A DNA stretch of 42,444 nt from Pseudomonadota bacterium (GTDB taxonomy: Bacteria; Pseudomonadota; Gammaproteobacteria; Burkholderiales; Gallionellaceae): NCBI GenBank assembly GCA_021822115.1, contig JAJZSA010000015.1:1-42444 (forward strand), read 5' to 3'. Made by a program: the position numbers and the translations under genes. Below the pieces are notes generated by a model, which saw only the letters and a program-made list of their open reading frames with translations, had not been told where the DNA came from and did not search any database. This document shows, piece by piece, positions 16,922 to 26,182 of the stretch (its first letter is position 1; the number at the start of each line of letters is the position of its first letter).

Positions 16922-17562
16922 CCCGCGATCAACGCCTGTAGACCTTGGGCGAACTCGGTCGCACCGCCATTGGCCGGATGGCGCACCGTGCCGGCGCTGC
17001 GCACGCCCATATCACTCAACAGCCCTTCTGCCTTCTTGCCGACCGCGACGATCTTCGCCTGCGGGAAATTCTCCATCAGCTTGCGCATCGCCGGTTCGCC
17101 CAGTTTGATCTCCTGCGGCGTCGGCGTACGGTTGGACCAGAGATTATCGGCGCGATGCGGGTGCAACTGCATCGCGTTCCACAAGATGGTGCGCTCGGCG
17201 ATACCCAGGCGATACAACGTCTTCCACACGATGGTGGCGGACGGCTCGGAGAACGGCAGACGACGCGTGGACAGACGCTGCGACAATGCCGGGATACGCG
17301 GGATAGCCCCCTCGCCCAGCAATCGTTCGCTGGTGAACGCGATACCACTGTAGCGACACCCCTGATAGCCCGGCGCTTCACCGGCCAGGATGAACAATGG
17401 ATCGCAATCCAGATGCTGCGCCAGACGCAACAGCTTGGCTTGCGGTCCATTGCCTGCGGCATCATGCGGACAATGATCGACCCACGGATTGAACAGCCCG
17501 TCACGTCCCGACGGCAAGGTCGCGACCAGCGCGCGCGCCAATTCCAATTTGTTCGTATTCAT
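16918..17562 (-). CDS. uracil-DNA glycosylase superfamily protein
   Basis: The 214-residue product has the superfamily fold motifs. [10 protein letters not shown] with a [15 protein letters not shown] extension (residues 57-79) is the position of the water-activating motif, and [10 protein letters not shown] (residues 128-137) and VRHPANGG (residues 193-200) provide the DNA-intercalating loop region. The motifs differ from classical Ung (no GQDPYH), so it belongs to a divergent branch; its base specificity, or whether it is an active glycosylase at all, cannot be told. A GGGAAGG site precedes the ATG. It overlaps uvrC by 4 bases (ATGA), which places two DNA repair functions under one transcript. 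It follows pnp on the same strand, separated by a terminator hairpin. Confidence 0.8.
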   Translation of the reverse strand: MNTNKLELARALVATLPSGRDGLFNPWVDHCPHDAAGNGPQAKLLRLAQHLDCDPLFILAGEAPGYQGCRYSGIAFTSERLLGEGAIPRIPALSQRLSTRRLPFSEPSATIVWKTLYRLGIAERTILWNAMQLHPHRADNLWSNRTPTPQEIKLGEPAMRKLMENFPQAKIVAVGKKAEGLLSDMGVRSAGTVRHPANGGATEFAQGLQALIAG

Positions 17563-17583
17563 ACGCCTTCCCTGCTACGAATG

Positions 17584-17607
17584 AAAAGCCCCGCACGGGG
17601 CGGGGCT
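17584..17607 (-). terminator. intrinsic terminator downstream of pnp
   Basis: On the minus strand AGCCCCG, a 7-base loop and CGGGGCT form a strong stem followed by TTTTCATTC. It sits 23 bases after the pnp stop and 22 bases before the next start. Confidence 0.8.
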
Positions 17608-17629
17608 CGTCTCGGCTTGTGGTGCAGCC

Positions 17630-19747
17630 TTATTCCGCTGCCGGTGCGGCTTCCTCCGGCTTGGGTTGCAGCGCCTTCATGGACAGGCGCATACGGCCCT
17701 TGTCGTCCACTTCCAGCACCTTGACCTTCACGATCTGGCCTTCCTTCAGATGATCAGCCACGGCTGCGATACGCTCGTGCGAGATCTGCGAGATGTGTAG
17801 CAGACCATCCTTGCCCGGCAACACGTTGACCAGGGCACCGAAGTCCAGCAGCTTGACCACCGGGCCTTCGTAGACCTTGCCCACTTCCACTTCGGCCACG
17901 ATATCCTCGATACGCTTCTTGGCGGCATCACCGGCTTCGCCGCTCACGCAGGCGATGGTGATGTTGCCGTCGTCGTCGATGTCGATGGTGGTGCCAGTCT
18001 CTTCGGTGATGGCGCGGATCACCGCACCGCCCTTGCCGATCACGTCACGGATCTTGTCCGGATTGATTTTCATCTTGATCATGCGCGGCGCGAAGCTGGA
18101 CACTTCCGGACGCACGGACGGCATCGCCTGCTTCATGATGCCGAGGATGTGCATGCGGCCTTCCTTGGCCTGGCTCAGTGCGACCTGCATGATCTCCTTG
18201 GTGATGCCGTTGATCTTGATGTCCATCTGCAGCGCGGTCACACCGTTCTCGGTACCCGCCACCTTGAAGTCCATGTCGCCCAGGTGATCTTCGTCCCCCA
18301 GGATGTCGGTCAGCACCGCAAAGCGGTTGCCGTCCTTGATCAGGCCCATGGCGATACCGGCCACATGTGCCTTCATCGGCACGCCGGCGTCCATCAGCGA
18401 CAGACAACCGCCGCACACGGAAGCCATGGAGCTGGAACCGTTGGATTCCATGATCTCGGACACCACGCGGACCGCGTAACCGAACTCGTCCTCACCCGGC
18501 AGCACAGCCACCAGGGCGCGCTTGGCCAGACGGCCGTGGCCGATCTCGCGACGCTTGGGCGAACCCACGCGACCGGTCTCGCCAGTGGAATACGGCGGGA
18601 AGTTGTAATGCAGCATGAAGCGGTCGCTGTATTCACCTTGCAGCGCATCGATGATCTGTGCGTCGCGCATGGAACCCAGCGTGGCCACAGCCAGCGCTTG
18701 CGTCTCGCCACGGGTGAACAGCACGGAACCGTGGGTACGCGGCAGCACGCCGGTGCGGATGGTGATCGGACGCACGGTGCGGGTGTCGCGGCCGTCGATA
18801 CGCGGCTCGCCATTCAGGATCTGGCCGCGCACAATCTTGGCTTCCAGCGCGCTGAACAACTCGTTGACCTGGTTCTTGGGGATATCGGCGAACTCCGGCT
18901 GCGCAGCCAGGGCTTCCATGGTCTTGCCGTGGATCGCATCCACCTGCTGCACGCGCGCCTGCTTCTGGCGGATCGCATAAGCCGCCTTCAGGTCGGCTTC
19001 CGCCAATTCGCTGATGCGGGCGATCAGCGCTTCGTTCTTGGCAGCCGGTGCCCAGTCCCAGTCGTCCTGGCCAACCGATGCAGCCATCTCGTTGATGGCG
19101 TTGATGACGGCCTGCATCTGCTCGTGGCCATAGACCACGGCGCCCAGCATCACGTCTTCCGGCAGTTGCTGCGCTTCGGATTCGACCATCAGCACGGCTT
19201 GCGAAGTACCGGCCACCACCAGATCCAGTTGCGAAGTCGCCAGCTCATCCTTGGTCGGGTTCAGCAGGTATTGGCCATTGGCATAACCCACGCGGGCTGC
19301 ACCGATAGGACCATCGAACGGGATACCGGAGATCGCCAGCGCGGCAGACGCGCCGATCATCGACGGGATGTCGGAATCGATCTGCGGATCGGAAGACAGC
19401 ACGGTCGCCACGATCTGCACTTCGTTGTAGAAACCTTCCGGGAACAGCGGACGCAGCGGACGGTCGATCAGGCGCGAGGTCAGGATCTCCTTCTCGCTGG
19501 GACGGCCTTCACGCTTGAAGAAACCGCCGGGGATCTTGCCTGCGGCATAGGTGCGTTCCTGATAATCCACGGTCAGCGGGAAGAAATCCTGCTCGGGCTT
19601 GGCTTCCTTGCGGCCGACCACGGTGACCAGCACCGTGGTATCGCCCAGGCTGACCATCACGGCACCACTGGCCTGACGAGCGATCTCGCCGGTCTCCAGT
19701 GTCAGTTGCTGATTGCCATAGTTCAGTGTTTTTTTGTAGTGACTCAA
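17630..19747 (-). CDS. pnp: polynucleotide phosphorylase
   Basis: PNPase is a phosphorolytic 3'-5' exoribonuclease and a degradosome partner. The 705-residue product has two RNase PH-like domains (first with [35 protein letters not shown], second with [22 protein letters not shown]), an alpha-helical linker, a KH domain ([26 protein letters not shown], about residues 555-610) and an S1 domain ([33 protein letters not shown]). Translation starts at TTG (19747-19745) with GAGGGG upstream; a UUG start is also used by E. coli pnp. A five-codon ATG frame (19761-19744) overlaps this start. The gene closes the rimP-pnp operon and is separated from rpsO by a hairpin. Autoregulation by leader processing is known in E. 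coli and only inferred here. Confidence 0.97.
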   Translation of the reverse strand: MSHYKKTLNYGNQQLTLETGEIARQASGAVMVSLGDTTVLVTVVGRKEAKPEQDFFPLTVDYQERTYAAGKIPGGFFKREGRPSEKEILTSRLIDRPLRPLFPEGFYNEVQIVATVLSSDPQIDSDIPSMIGASAALAISGIPFDGPIGAARVGYANGQYLLNPTKDELATSQLDLVVAGTSQAVLMVESEAQQLPEDVMLGAVVYGHEQMQAVINAINEMAASVGQDDWDWAPAAKNEALIARISELAEADLKAAYAIRQKQARVQQVDAIHGKTMEALAAQPEFADIPKNQVNELFSALEAKIVRGQILNGEPRIDGRDTRTVRPITIRTGVLPRTHGSVLFTRGETQALAVATLGSMRDAQIIDALQGEYSDRFMLHYNFPPYSTGETGRVGSPKRREIGHGRLAKRALVAVLPGEDEFGYAVRVVSEIMESNGSSSMASVCGGCLSLMDAGVPMKAHVAGIAMGLIKDGNRFAVLTDILGDEDHLGDMDFKVAGTENGVTALQMDIKINGITKEIMQVALSQAKEGRMHILGIMKQAMPSVRPEVSSFAPRMIKMKINPDKIRDVIGKGGAVIRAITEETGTTIDIDDDGNITIACVSGEAGDAAKKRIEDIVAEVEVGKVYEGPVVKLLDFGALVNVLPGKDGLLHISQISHERIAAVADHLKEGQIVKVKVLEVDDKGRMRLSMKALQPKPEEAAPAAE

Positions 19748-19796
19748 GGTAGACCCCTCATGAAGATTTTACGGGCGCGGCGGATCGGCACGCCAA

Positions 19797-19830
19797 AACG
19801 AAGCGGGCCGCCTTCGCGACCCGCTTTACT
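19797..19830 (-). terminator. hairpin between rpsO and pnp
   Basis: On the minus strand AAGCGGGTCG, a small loop and CGGCCCGCTT form a stem followed by CGTTTTGG. It probably ends part of the rpsO transcripts, and the structure would also be in the pnp leader, where RNase III sites occur in E. coli. Confidence 0.65.
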
Positions 19831-19837
19831 ACAAGAC

Positions 19838-20107
19838 TTACTTGCGCAGTTCGAGGCGCTGGATGAGCGCCTTGTAGCTTTCTTCGTTCGTGCTCTTGAG
19901 GTAGTCGAGCAGCTTGCGGCGGCGGCTCACCAGACGCAGCAGACCGCGGCGGGAGTGGTGATCCTTGTTGTGCTCCTTGAAGTGCTCGGTCAGGTAGTTG
20001 ATGCGAGCGGTCATCAGGGCCACTTGAACTTCGGGGGAGCCGGTATCGCCCTTGGCGCGCTGATAGTCAGCAACGATCTGCGATTTTTGAGCGGCGGTAA
20101 TAGACAT
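19838..20107 (-). CDS. rpsO: 30S ribosomal protein S15
   Basis: S15 binds the central domain of 16S rRNA early in 30S assembly. The 89-residue product is the standard size and has the full family pattern: an N-terminal [31 protein letters not shown], then [33 protein letters not shown], ending in [12 protein letters not shown]. The SD site is GGAGAA before the ATG. A promoter candidate overlaps the end of truB, so rpsO-pnp can be expressed separately from the upstream operon. Confidence 0.98.
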   Translation of the reverse strand: MSITAAQKSQIVADYQRAKGDTGSPEVQVALMTARINYLTEHFKEHNKDHHSRRGLLRLVSRRRKLLDYLKSTNEESYKALIQRLELRK

Positions 20108-20155
20108 TGACTTCGTTCTCCGGTTTATAAAGGTCGTAATTTGAAAAAGTGCGGC

Positions 20156-20185
20156 ATTCTACACTCGAAAGCCGGTGCCGCTCAA
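20156..20185 (-). promoter_or_regulatory. candidate promoter for rpsO-pnp
   Basis: On the minus strand TTGAGC (20185-20180), an 18-base spacer and TGTAGAAT with -10 TAGAAT (20161-20156) form a good sigma-70 promoter. It overlaps the stop codon of truB; transcription would begin near 20149, about 42 bases before the rpsO start. Confidence 0.55.
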
Positions 20186-21132
20186 GCTGATTTCGGCACT
20201 GCCGCGGCCTGCGCGATGCGGGATAACAGGCGATGGGGCGACAAGCGTCCGCCGATCAATTCCCCCAGACCGAGGAACACGCCATCGGCATACAGACGGC
20301 GTTTGCCATCCGGCAACCCATCACGCAGCCCGAGGCGCTGCCCTTGCGCCAGGCGCCCCGCCTGTACGGCATCGACCGTCAGCACCGGAAAATCCTGCAC
20401 TAGGCTATCGAGCGCAAGCAGCTTGGCATCGCGCTCATTTTCAGTCATGGATTCAATCTGTTGCAGGGTGAAGCTGCCGTCCAGCGTGAATCCCCCGATG
20501 CGCGTGCGGCGCAAGGCGATCAGATGTCCGCCGCAGCCCAGCAGCTCACCCAGGTCCTCGGCCAAGGTGCGCACATAGGTACCTTTGCTGCACAACACCT
20601 CGAATGCCAGCTCGTCGCCACGCAAGTATTCCAGCTGCAACTCATGGATATGCACGGTGCGCGCTTCGCGCTCAATCACCTCGCCGTTACGGATGTATTC
20701 GTACAACGGCTTGCCTTGGTGTTTGAGCGCGCTATGCATGGGTGGCACCTGCTGGATCTCGCCGGTGAGACGCGCCATGGCCGCCAGCACCTGCGCCTCA
20801 TCCACCGCCACCGGGCGCTGCTCGATCACCTCGCCTTCGGCATCGCCGGTGGTCGTGCGCTGGCCGAGACGCACGACGGCGCGATAACCTTTGTCGGCAT
20901 CCAGCAAGGCATGGGTGAATTTGGTCGCTTCGCCGAAGCAGATGGGCAACAGACCGCTGGCCAGCGGATCCAGCGTGCCGGTGTGCCCCGCCTTCTCGGC
21001 ACGGTACAACCAGCGCACCTTCTGCATCGCGGTATTGGAGCTGAGTTCCAGAGGTTTATCGAACAACAGCACGCCATCCAGCGGGCGTTTGATGCGGCGC
21101 TCGCGCTCAGTCTTCGCGCTTGTCACTCTCAA
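20182..21132 (-). CDS. truB: tRNA pseudouridine-55 synthase TruB
   Basis: TruB converts U55 in the T-loop of tRNAs to pseudouridine. The 316-residue product has the family start (RPLDGVLLFDKPLELSSNTAMQKVRWLYRAEKAGHTGTLDPLASGLLPICFGEATKF) with the catalytic aspartate in GTLDPLASG, then YRAVVRLGQRTTTGDAEGEV, QVPPMHSALKHQGKPLYEYIRNGE and CSKGTYVRTLAEDLG. The C-terminal region is the PUA-like extension. The start overlaps the end of rbfA by 26 bases; no in-frame ATG lies between, so the overlap is probably real, giving coupled translation. It belongs to the rimP-nusA-infB operon. Confidence 0.96.
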   Translation of the reverse strand: MRVTSAKTERERRIKRPLDGVLLFDKPLELSSNTAMQKVRWLYRAEKAGHTGTLDPLASGLLPICFGEATKFTHALLDADKGYRAVVRLGQRTTTGDAEGEVIEQRPVAVDEAQVLAAMARLTGEIQQVPPMHSALKHQGKPLYEYIRNGEVIEREARTVHIHELQLEYLRGDELAFEVLCSKGTYVRTLAEDLGELLGCGGHLIALRRTRIGGFTLDGSFTLQQIESMTENERDAKLLALDSLVQDFPVLTVDAVQAGRLAQGQRLGLRDGLPDGKRRLYADGVFLGLGELIGGRLSPHRLLSRIAQAAAVPKSA

Positions 21133-21466
21133 CCGCTTGATCGATCAATTGGGAAAGATGCGCCCCGCGCTCGATGGATTCGTCATAGACGAAATGCAAT
21201 TGCGGAGTGATACGCAGCTTCATGACATGGGCCAACTGGCTGCGCAGGAAGCCGGAGGCACGCTCCAGCCCTTGCTGCAACTGCGGACTGCCGCCCGCCA
21301 GCGAGGTGTAGAACACCTTGGCGTGAGCGTGGTCGCGCGTGACCTCGGCACCGGTGAGCGTCACCTGACGCACGCGGGGATCCTTCACTTCCAGGCGGAT
21401 CAATTCCGCGAGTTCGCGCAGGATCTGTTCCGCGATGCGGTCGGTACGGGCAAAGTCCTTGGCCAT
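21107..21466 (-). CDS. rbfA: 30S ribosome-binding factor RbfA
   Basis: RbfA binds the immature 30S subunit and assists 16S 5'-end maturation and cold adaptation. The 119-residue product shows the single KH-like domain: RTDRIAEQILRELAELIRLEVKDPRVRQVTLTGAEVTRDHAHAKVFYT, then LERASGFLRSQLAHVMKLRITPQLHFVYDESIERGAHLSQLID. Its ATG directly follows the infB stop with no gap, and truB starts inside its 3' end. This order (infB-rbfA-truB) is the standard proteobacterial one. Confidence 0.97.
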   Translation of the reverse strand: MAKDFARTDRIAEQILRELAELIRLEVKDPRVRQVTLTGAEVTRDHAHAKVFYTSLAGGSPQLQQGLERASGFLRSQLAHVMKLRITPQLHFVYDESIERGAHLSQLIDQAVESDKRED

Positions 21467-24046
21467 TTACAGGGCGCGCGCCACTTCGACGATCTCGAAC
21501 ACTTCCAGCTGGTCGCCCACTTCCAGGTCGTTGTAACCCTTCAGCGACAGACCGCACTCGAAGTTGGACTTGACCTCCTTGACGTCGTCCTTGAAGCGCT
21601 TGAGCGAATCCAGATCGCCAGTGTGGATGACCACGTTGTTGCGCAGCACGCGCACGCTGGAACCGCGCTTGATCATGCCCTCCAGCACATAGCAGCCGGC
21701 CACCGTCCCCACCTTGGAGATATGGTAGACCTGACGCACCTCGACCATACCGATGACGCTCTCCTTCTTCTCGGGCGCCAGCATGCCGGACAGGGCCGCT
21801 TTGATCTCGTCCACCATCGAATAGATGATGTTGTAGTAACGGATATCCACGCCGGAAGCCTCGGCCAGCTTGCGCGCTGCCGCATCGGCACGGGAATTGA
21901 AGCCGATGATGACCGCCTTGGAAGCCAGCGCCAGGTTGACGTCGGATTCGGTGATACCGCCCACACCGCTGTGGATCAGGCTGACCTTCACCTCGTCGGT
22001 GGACAACTTCTGCAAGGAACCGGCGATGGCTTCGATGGAGCCCTGCACATCGGCCTTGACGATCAACGGCAAGGTACGCACTTCGCCTTCGTTCATCTGC
22101 TCGAACATGCTCTCCAGCTTGGCCGCCTGCTGCTTGGCCAACTTCACGTCGCGATACTTGCCTTGGCGGAACAACGCGATCTCACGCGCCTTCTTCTCAT
22201 CCGCCAGCACCAGGAAGTCAGCACCGGCCACCGGCACTTCGGACAGGCCCTGGATCTCCACCGGGATGGAGGGGCCGGCTTCGTTCACTTGCTTGCCGTT
22301 CTCATCCAGCATGGCGCGCACACGACCGGAAACCGCACCGACCAGTATCGCATCGCCACGGCGCAGCGTACCGGATTGCACCAGCAAGGTCGCCACTGCG
22401 CCCTTGCCCTTATCCAGCCGGGCTTCCACCACCACGCCCTTGGCGCCGGTGTTCTTCGGCGCCTTCAGCTCCAGCACTTCGGCTTGCAGCAGGATGCCTT
22501 CCAGCAGCGCATCGATCCCCTGACCGGTCTTGGCCGAGACTTCGACGAACATGCTGTCACCACCCCAGTCTTCCGGCACCACGCCTTCGGCTACCAACTC
22601 CTGGCGCACGCGCTCGGCATTCGCTTCCGGCTTGTCGATCTTGGTCACCGCCACCACGATGGGCACGTTGGCCGCCTTGGCGTGGTGGATGGCTTCCTTG
22701 GTCTGCGGCATCACGCCGTCATCGGCGGCACAGACCAGGATCACGATGTCGGTGGCCTGCGCACCACGGGCACGCATGGCGGTGAACGCCTCGTGGCCCG
22801 GGGTGTCCAGGAAAGTCACCATGCCGCGCGGCGTATCCACATGGTAGGCACCGATGTGCTGCGTGATACCGCCGGCTTCGCCGGAAGCCACGCGGGTGCG
22901 GCGGATATAGTCCAGCAGCGAAGTCTTGCCGTGGTCGACGTGACCCATCACGGTCACCACCGGCGCACGCGGCTCCAGCACCGCATCCTCGTGTTCCGCC
23001 GTTTCCATCAGGAAGGCGTCCGGATCGTCCGGCTTGGCAGCAACGGCCTTGTGCCCCATCTCCTCGACCACGATCATCGCAGTCTCCTGATCCAGCACCT
23101 GGTTGATGGTCACCATGGAGCCCATCTTCATCAGCGCCTTGATGATCTCGGCCGCCTTGATCGCCATCTTCTGTGCCAGTTCGGCGACAGTGATGGTCTC
23201 CGGCACCATGACTTCCTGCACGATGGGTTCGGTCGGCAGCGAGAACGCATGCTGCTCGGTCTTGCTGTGCTTGTCGTGACGCGGCGCACGCACACTGCTG
23301 CTGCGGCTGCTCAGACCGGCACGGGTATCCATGTTGCGCGAGGGCTGGCGCTTCTTGTGCCCGGCCTCATCCCATGGGCTCTCTTTCTTCTCGACGACCT
23401 TCTCGGTCTTGCGCGTCGGGCGGGGCACCTTGTCGCCCGGACGCAGGGCCGGCTTGTGCAAGGTACCTTCCGGTGTCTCGGCTGCAGGTGCAGTCGTCGC
23501 CGCCGGGGCAGGAGCTGCCGCCGCGGCTACAGCCGGCTTCTCTTCGCTGACGGGGGCTTCGGCCTCAGGTTCGGCAGCCTTGCGCTTGCTGCGCGCCTGC
23601 TTGGCTTCCAGATCGGCAGCCTGACGGGCAGCCAGTTCGGCCGCTTGGCGTGCTTCTTCTTCGCGCGCTTTCTGCTCTGCCTCATCCAGCACGATCTTGG
23701 GCTTGGCTTCGCTTTCCACCGTCGCCGCAACAGCCGGCTTCTCCGCTGCCGATTCAGCCAGCGGCGCGATGGTGCGCTTCTTGCGCACTTCCACCTGGAT
23801 GGTACGTGACTTGCCGGTGGCATCCGCCTTGCGGATCGCCGTCGTTTCGCGACGCGTCACCGTGATCTTGCTCTTGCCGGCGCCATGCGCGCTGCGCAGG
23901 TGCTCCAGCAACTTCGCCTTATCCTGCTCGGAGATCGGGTCGGAATCCTTCTGCTTGGCGACACCGGCCGCCTGCAACTGTTCCAGCAGCAGCTCCACTG
24001 GCAGTCCCAGTTCACCGGCAAATTGAGCGACGTTGATTTTTCCCAT
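21467..24046 (-). CDS. infB: translation initiation factor IF-2
   Basis: IF-2 is the GTPase that places initiator tRNA on the 30S subunit and promotes 50S joining. The 859-residue product has an N-terminal IF2N domain ([28 protein letters not shown]), a charged Ala/Glu/Lys-rich linker (residues 60-240), a second IF2N-like region ([27 protein letters not shown]) and the G domain ([32 protein letters not shown]). Domains II to IV run to the tRNA-binding C-terminus. Lengths are ordinary. It follows nusA by 36 bases and abuts rbfA. Confidence 0.98.
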   Translation of the reverse strand: MGKINVAQFAGELGLPVELLLEQLQAAGVAKQKDSDPISEQDKAKLLEHLRSAHGAGKSKITVTRRETTAIRKADATGKSRTIQVEVRKKRTIAPLAESAAEKPAVAATVESEAKPKIVLDEAEQKAREEEARQAAELAARQAADLEAKQARSKRKAAEPEAEAPVSEEKPAVAAAAAPAPAATTAPAAETPEGTLHKPALRPGDKVPRPTRKTEKVVEKKESPWDEAGHKKRQPSRNMDTRAGLSSRSSSVRAPRHDKHSKTEQHAFSLPTEPIVQEVMVPETITVAELAQKMAIKAAEIIKALMKMGSMVTINQVLDQETAMIVVEEMGHKAVAAKPDDPDAFLMETAEHEDAVLEPRAPVVTVMGHVDHGKTSLLDYIRRTRVASGEAGGITQHIGAYHVDTPRGMVTFLDTPGHEAFTAMRARGAQATDIVILVCAADDGVMPQTKEAIHHAKAANVPIVVAVTKIDKPEANAERVRQELVAEGVVPEDWGGDSMFVEVSAKTGQGIDALLEGILLQAEVLELKAPKNTGAKGVVVEARLDKGKGAVATLLVQSGTLRRGDAILVGAVSGRVRAMLDENGKQVNEAGPSIPVEIQGLSEVPVAGADFLVLADEKKAREIALFRQGKYRDVKLAKQQAAKLESMFEQMNEGEVRTLPLIVKADVQGSIEAIAGSLQKLSTDEVKVSLIHSGVGGITESDVNLALASKAVIIGFNSRADAAARKLAEASGVDIRYYNIIYSMVDEIKAALSGMLAPEKKESVIGMVEVRQVYHISKVGTVAGCYVLEGMIKRGSSVRVLRNNVVIHTGDLDSLKRFKDDVKEVKSNFECGLSLKGYNDLEVGDQLEVFEIVEVARAL

Positions 24047-24082
24047 TCCTATCCTTCACAGCCCTCGGGGCTTGTTACTTAT

Positions 24083-25558
24083 TTATTCGAACCATGGCGC
24101 ACGCGCCGTCATGATCAACTGGTTAGCGCGCTCGGCATCCATGCCTGTCATCTCGACCAGCTCATCGGTATCCAGGTCGGCCAACGCCTCCTGGGTGCCG
24201 ATGCCCTTGCCGGCCAGTGTGCGCGCCGTCTCGTCATCCATGCCGTCGATCTTCAGCAGGTCTTCGATGTTGTGCTCCACCTGCTCTTCGTTGGCGATGG
24301 CGGCGGTGAGCAAGGAATTGCGCGCACGGCTGCGCAGCTCGTTCACGGTCGCCTCGTCGAAAGCCTCGATCTCCAGCATCTCTTCCAGCGGCACGTAAGC
24401 CACTTCTTCCAGCGTATTGAAACCTTCCTGCACCAGGATGTCGGCGACCTCCTCGTCCACATCCAGCTTCTGCACGAACAGGTCACGGATCTTGGCGAAC
24501 TCGGCCTCGTTCTTCTCGGCGGACTGCTCTTCCGTCATCAGGTTGATCTCCCAACCGCTCAGCTCGGAAGCCAGGCGCACGTTCTGGCCGCCACGGCCGA
24601 TGGCCTGCGCCAGATTCTCTTCCTCGACCACCACATCCATGCTGTGCCTGTCCTCATCCACCACGATGCTGGTGACTTCGGCCGGTGCCAGGGCGTTGAT
24701 GACGAAAGTGGCCGGATCGTCCGACCACAGGATGATATCCACGCGCTCACCCGCCAGTTCGGTGGTCACCGCCTGCACGCGCGAACCGCGCATGCCGACG
24801 CAGGTACCGATCGGGTCCAGGCGCTGGTCGTTGGTACGCACCGCGATCTTGGCGCGCGAACCCGGATCACGCGAGGCGCTGACGATCTCCAGGATGCCTT
24901 CCTCGATCTCCGGCACTTCCAGCTCGAACAGCTTCTTCAGGAATTCGGTGGTGACGCGCGACAGGATGATCTGCGGGCCGCGCACGGTGCGATCCACGCG
25001 CAGCAGGAAGGCTCGCACGCGGTCGCCGACGCGCAGGTTCTCCTTGGGGATCATCTGGTCGCGCGGCAGCAAGGCTTCGATCTTGCCGAACTCGATGATG
25101 GCGTTGCCGCGCTCGATGCGCTTGATGGTGCCGGTCACCAGATGCTCGTTGCGCTCCATGAACTCGGCCAGGATCTGCTCGCGCTCCGCGTCGCGGATCT
25201 TCTGGAAGATCACCTGCTTGGCAGCCTGTGCGCCGATACGGCCGAAGTCGATGTTCTCCAGCGGCTCTTCGATGTAGCCTTCCAGCTCGACCTTGGGGTC
25301 GCGCTTCTTCGCCTCTTCCAGCTTGATATGCAGTTCCGGGGTTTCGAAGGTCTCGTCGTCGCACACCATCCAGCGACGGAACGACTCGTATTCGCCGGAC
25401 TGGCGGTCGATGCTCACGCGCACGTCCGCTTCCTCATCCACGAAACGCTTCTTGGTCGCCGAGGCCAGCGCCGATTCCAGCGCGCCGAACACGATCTCCT
25501 TGTCCACGTTCTTCTCACGCGCCAGGGCATCCACCAACAACAGAACTTCACGACTCAT
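24083..25558 (-). CDS. nusA: transcription termination/antitermination factor NusA
   Basis: NusA binds RNA polymerase and modulates pausing, termination and rRNA antitermination. The 491-residue product has the N-terminal polymerase-binding domain ([37 protein letters not shown]), an S1 domain ([32 protein letters not shown]), two KH domains ([31 protein letters not shown] and [22 protein letters not shown]) and two C-terminal acidic repeats (residues 365-490), as in E. coli. It follows rimP by 24 bases. Autoregulation of this operon by NusA is known in E. coli; a leader hairpin upstream of rimP could serve the same role here (inference). Confidence 0.98.
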   Translation of the reverse strand: MSREVLLLVDALAREKNVDKEIVFGALESALASATKKRFVDEEADVRVSIDRQSGEYESFRRWMVCDDETFETPELHIKLEEAKKRDPKVELEGYIEEPLENIDFGRIGAQAAKQVIFQKIRDAEREQILAEFMERNEHLVTGTIKRIERGNAIIEFGKIEALLPRDQMIPKENLRVGDRVRAFLLRVDRTVRGPQIILSRVTTEFLKKLFELEVPEIEEGILEIVSASRDPGSRAKIAVRTNDQRLDPIGTCVGMRGSRVQAVTTELAGERVDIILWSDDPATFVINALAPAEVTSIVVDEDRHSMDVVVEEENLAQAIGRGGQNVRLASELSGWEINLMTEEQSAEKNEAEFAKIRDLFVQKLDVDEEVADILVQEGFNTLEEVAYVPLEEMLEIEAFDEATVNELRSRARNSLLTAAIANEEQVEHNIEDLLKIDGMDDETARTLAGKGIGTQEALADLDTDELVEMTGMDAERANQLIMTARAPWFE

Positions 25559-25582
25559 CGTTATTCTCCGACTGCATCAATA

Positions 25583-26008
25583 TCAAAACACCGGCACCAG
25601 ACGGGCCTTATCCACATTCGACAGCTCGATCGCGACCGAACCGCCCTCTATCTCCAACTGCAACACGCCATCCCGCAATTCGCCGATGACACCGACCAGT
25701 TGCTTGCGCCCCTCGACCGGCAGACGCAGCTTGAATTTGGCCTGCTGCCCCTTGAAGCGCACGAAATCCGCTTCCTTCTTCACCACGCGATCCAGGCCGG
25801 GCGAAGACACCTCCAGACGCTCATATTCCACGCCTTCCACGGTGAACAGACGCACCAGCTGGTTGCTCACCCGCTCGCAATCTTCCACCGAGATGCCTTC
25901 CGGCTTGTCCATGAACACGCGCATCAGACCGCGCCCGGACAACTCCAGATCGACCAGCTCATAGCCCATGCCGGACAACGTCGTCTCGACCAGCTTCGCC
26001 ACGTCCAT
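25583..26008 (-). CDS. rimP: ribosome maturation factor RimP
   Basis: RimP assists assembly of the 30S head. The 141-residue product begins MDVAKLVETTLSGMGYELVDLELSGRGLMRVFMDKPEGISVEDCERVSNQL and contains VEYERLEVSSPGLDRVVKKEADFVRFKGQQAKFKL, the typical family blocks. The ATG at 26008 is preferred to an in-frame GTG at 26020, which sits too close to the T-tract of the leader hairpin to have a ribosome site. It heads the nusA-infB operon. The start lies only 12-20 bases after a hairpin with a T-run, so translation and attenuation may be linked. Confidence 0.94.
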   Translation of the reverse strand: MDVAKLVETTLSGMGYELVDLELSGRGLMRVFMDKPEGISVEDCERVSNQLVRLFTVEGVEYERLEVSSPGLDRVVKKEADFVRFKGQQAKFKLRLPVEGRKQLVGVIGELRDGVLQLEIEGGSVAIELSNVDKARLVPVF

Positions 26009-26023
26009 ATTCGACCCCACAAA

Positions 26024-26045
26024 TAAAAAACGGGCTCAAGGCCCA
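26024..26045 (-). terminator. attenuator-like hairpin in the rimP leader
   Basis: On the minus strand GGGC, a five-base loop and GCCC are followed directly by GTTTTTTATTT. The stem is short (4 GC pairs). It lies downstream of the candidate rimP promoter and upstream of the rimP start, so it would act inside the operon leader rather than at a gene end. Confidence 0.45.
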
Positions 26046-26061
26046 TCTGAAAACGGCGCGG

Positions 26062-26090
26062 ATTGTACCAAAGGCATGCGCCAATGGAAA
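26062..26090 (-). promoter_or_regulatory. candidate promoter of the rimP-nusA-infB operon
   Basis: On the minus strand TTTCCA (26090-26085), a 17-base spacer and TACAAT (26067-26062) form a sigma-70-like promoter with 4 of 6 and 5 of 6 matches. Transcription would start near 26055, giving a leader of about 47 bases that contains the T-run hairpin. Confidence 0.5.
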
Positions 26091-26148
26091 CAGCTATTTA
26101 AAGAATAGGCGCAAGAATCCGCCTGACCTGCCCCGGATGCCATATGAC

Positions 26149-26182
26149 GCCTGACACCCGGCCGAGCCGGGCGGCATCAGGC
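26149..26182 (-). other. stem-loop at the mtnA stop codon
   Basis: CCCGGC-TCG-GCCGGG (26157-26171) nested in an outer GCCTGA/TCAGGC pair forms a strong stem overlapping the mtnA stop. No T-run follows, so it may protect the mRNA end or work with Rho rather than as an intrinsic terminator. Confidence 0.5.

Noticed and set aside
18149..20110. Open frame of 653 codons antisense to pnp and rpsO
   Set aside because: It is a shadow of two conserved genes with no start signal or domain.
20891..23809. Very long open frame (972 codons) antisense to infB
   Set aside because: It is rich in His, Arg and Gln with no recognisable domain, which is the usual reflection of a GC-rich gene in the opposite frame; infB itself is unambiguous.
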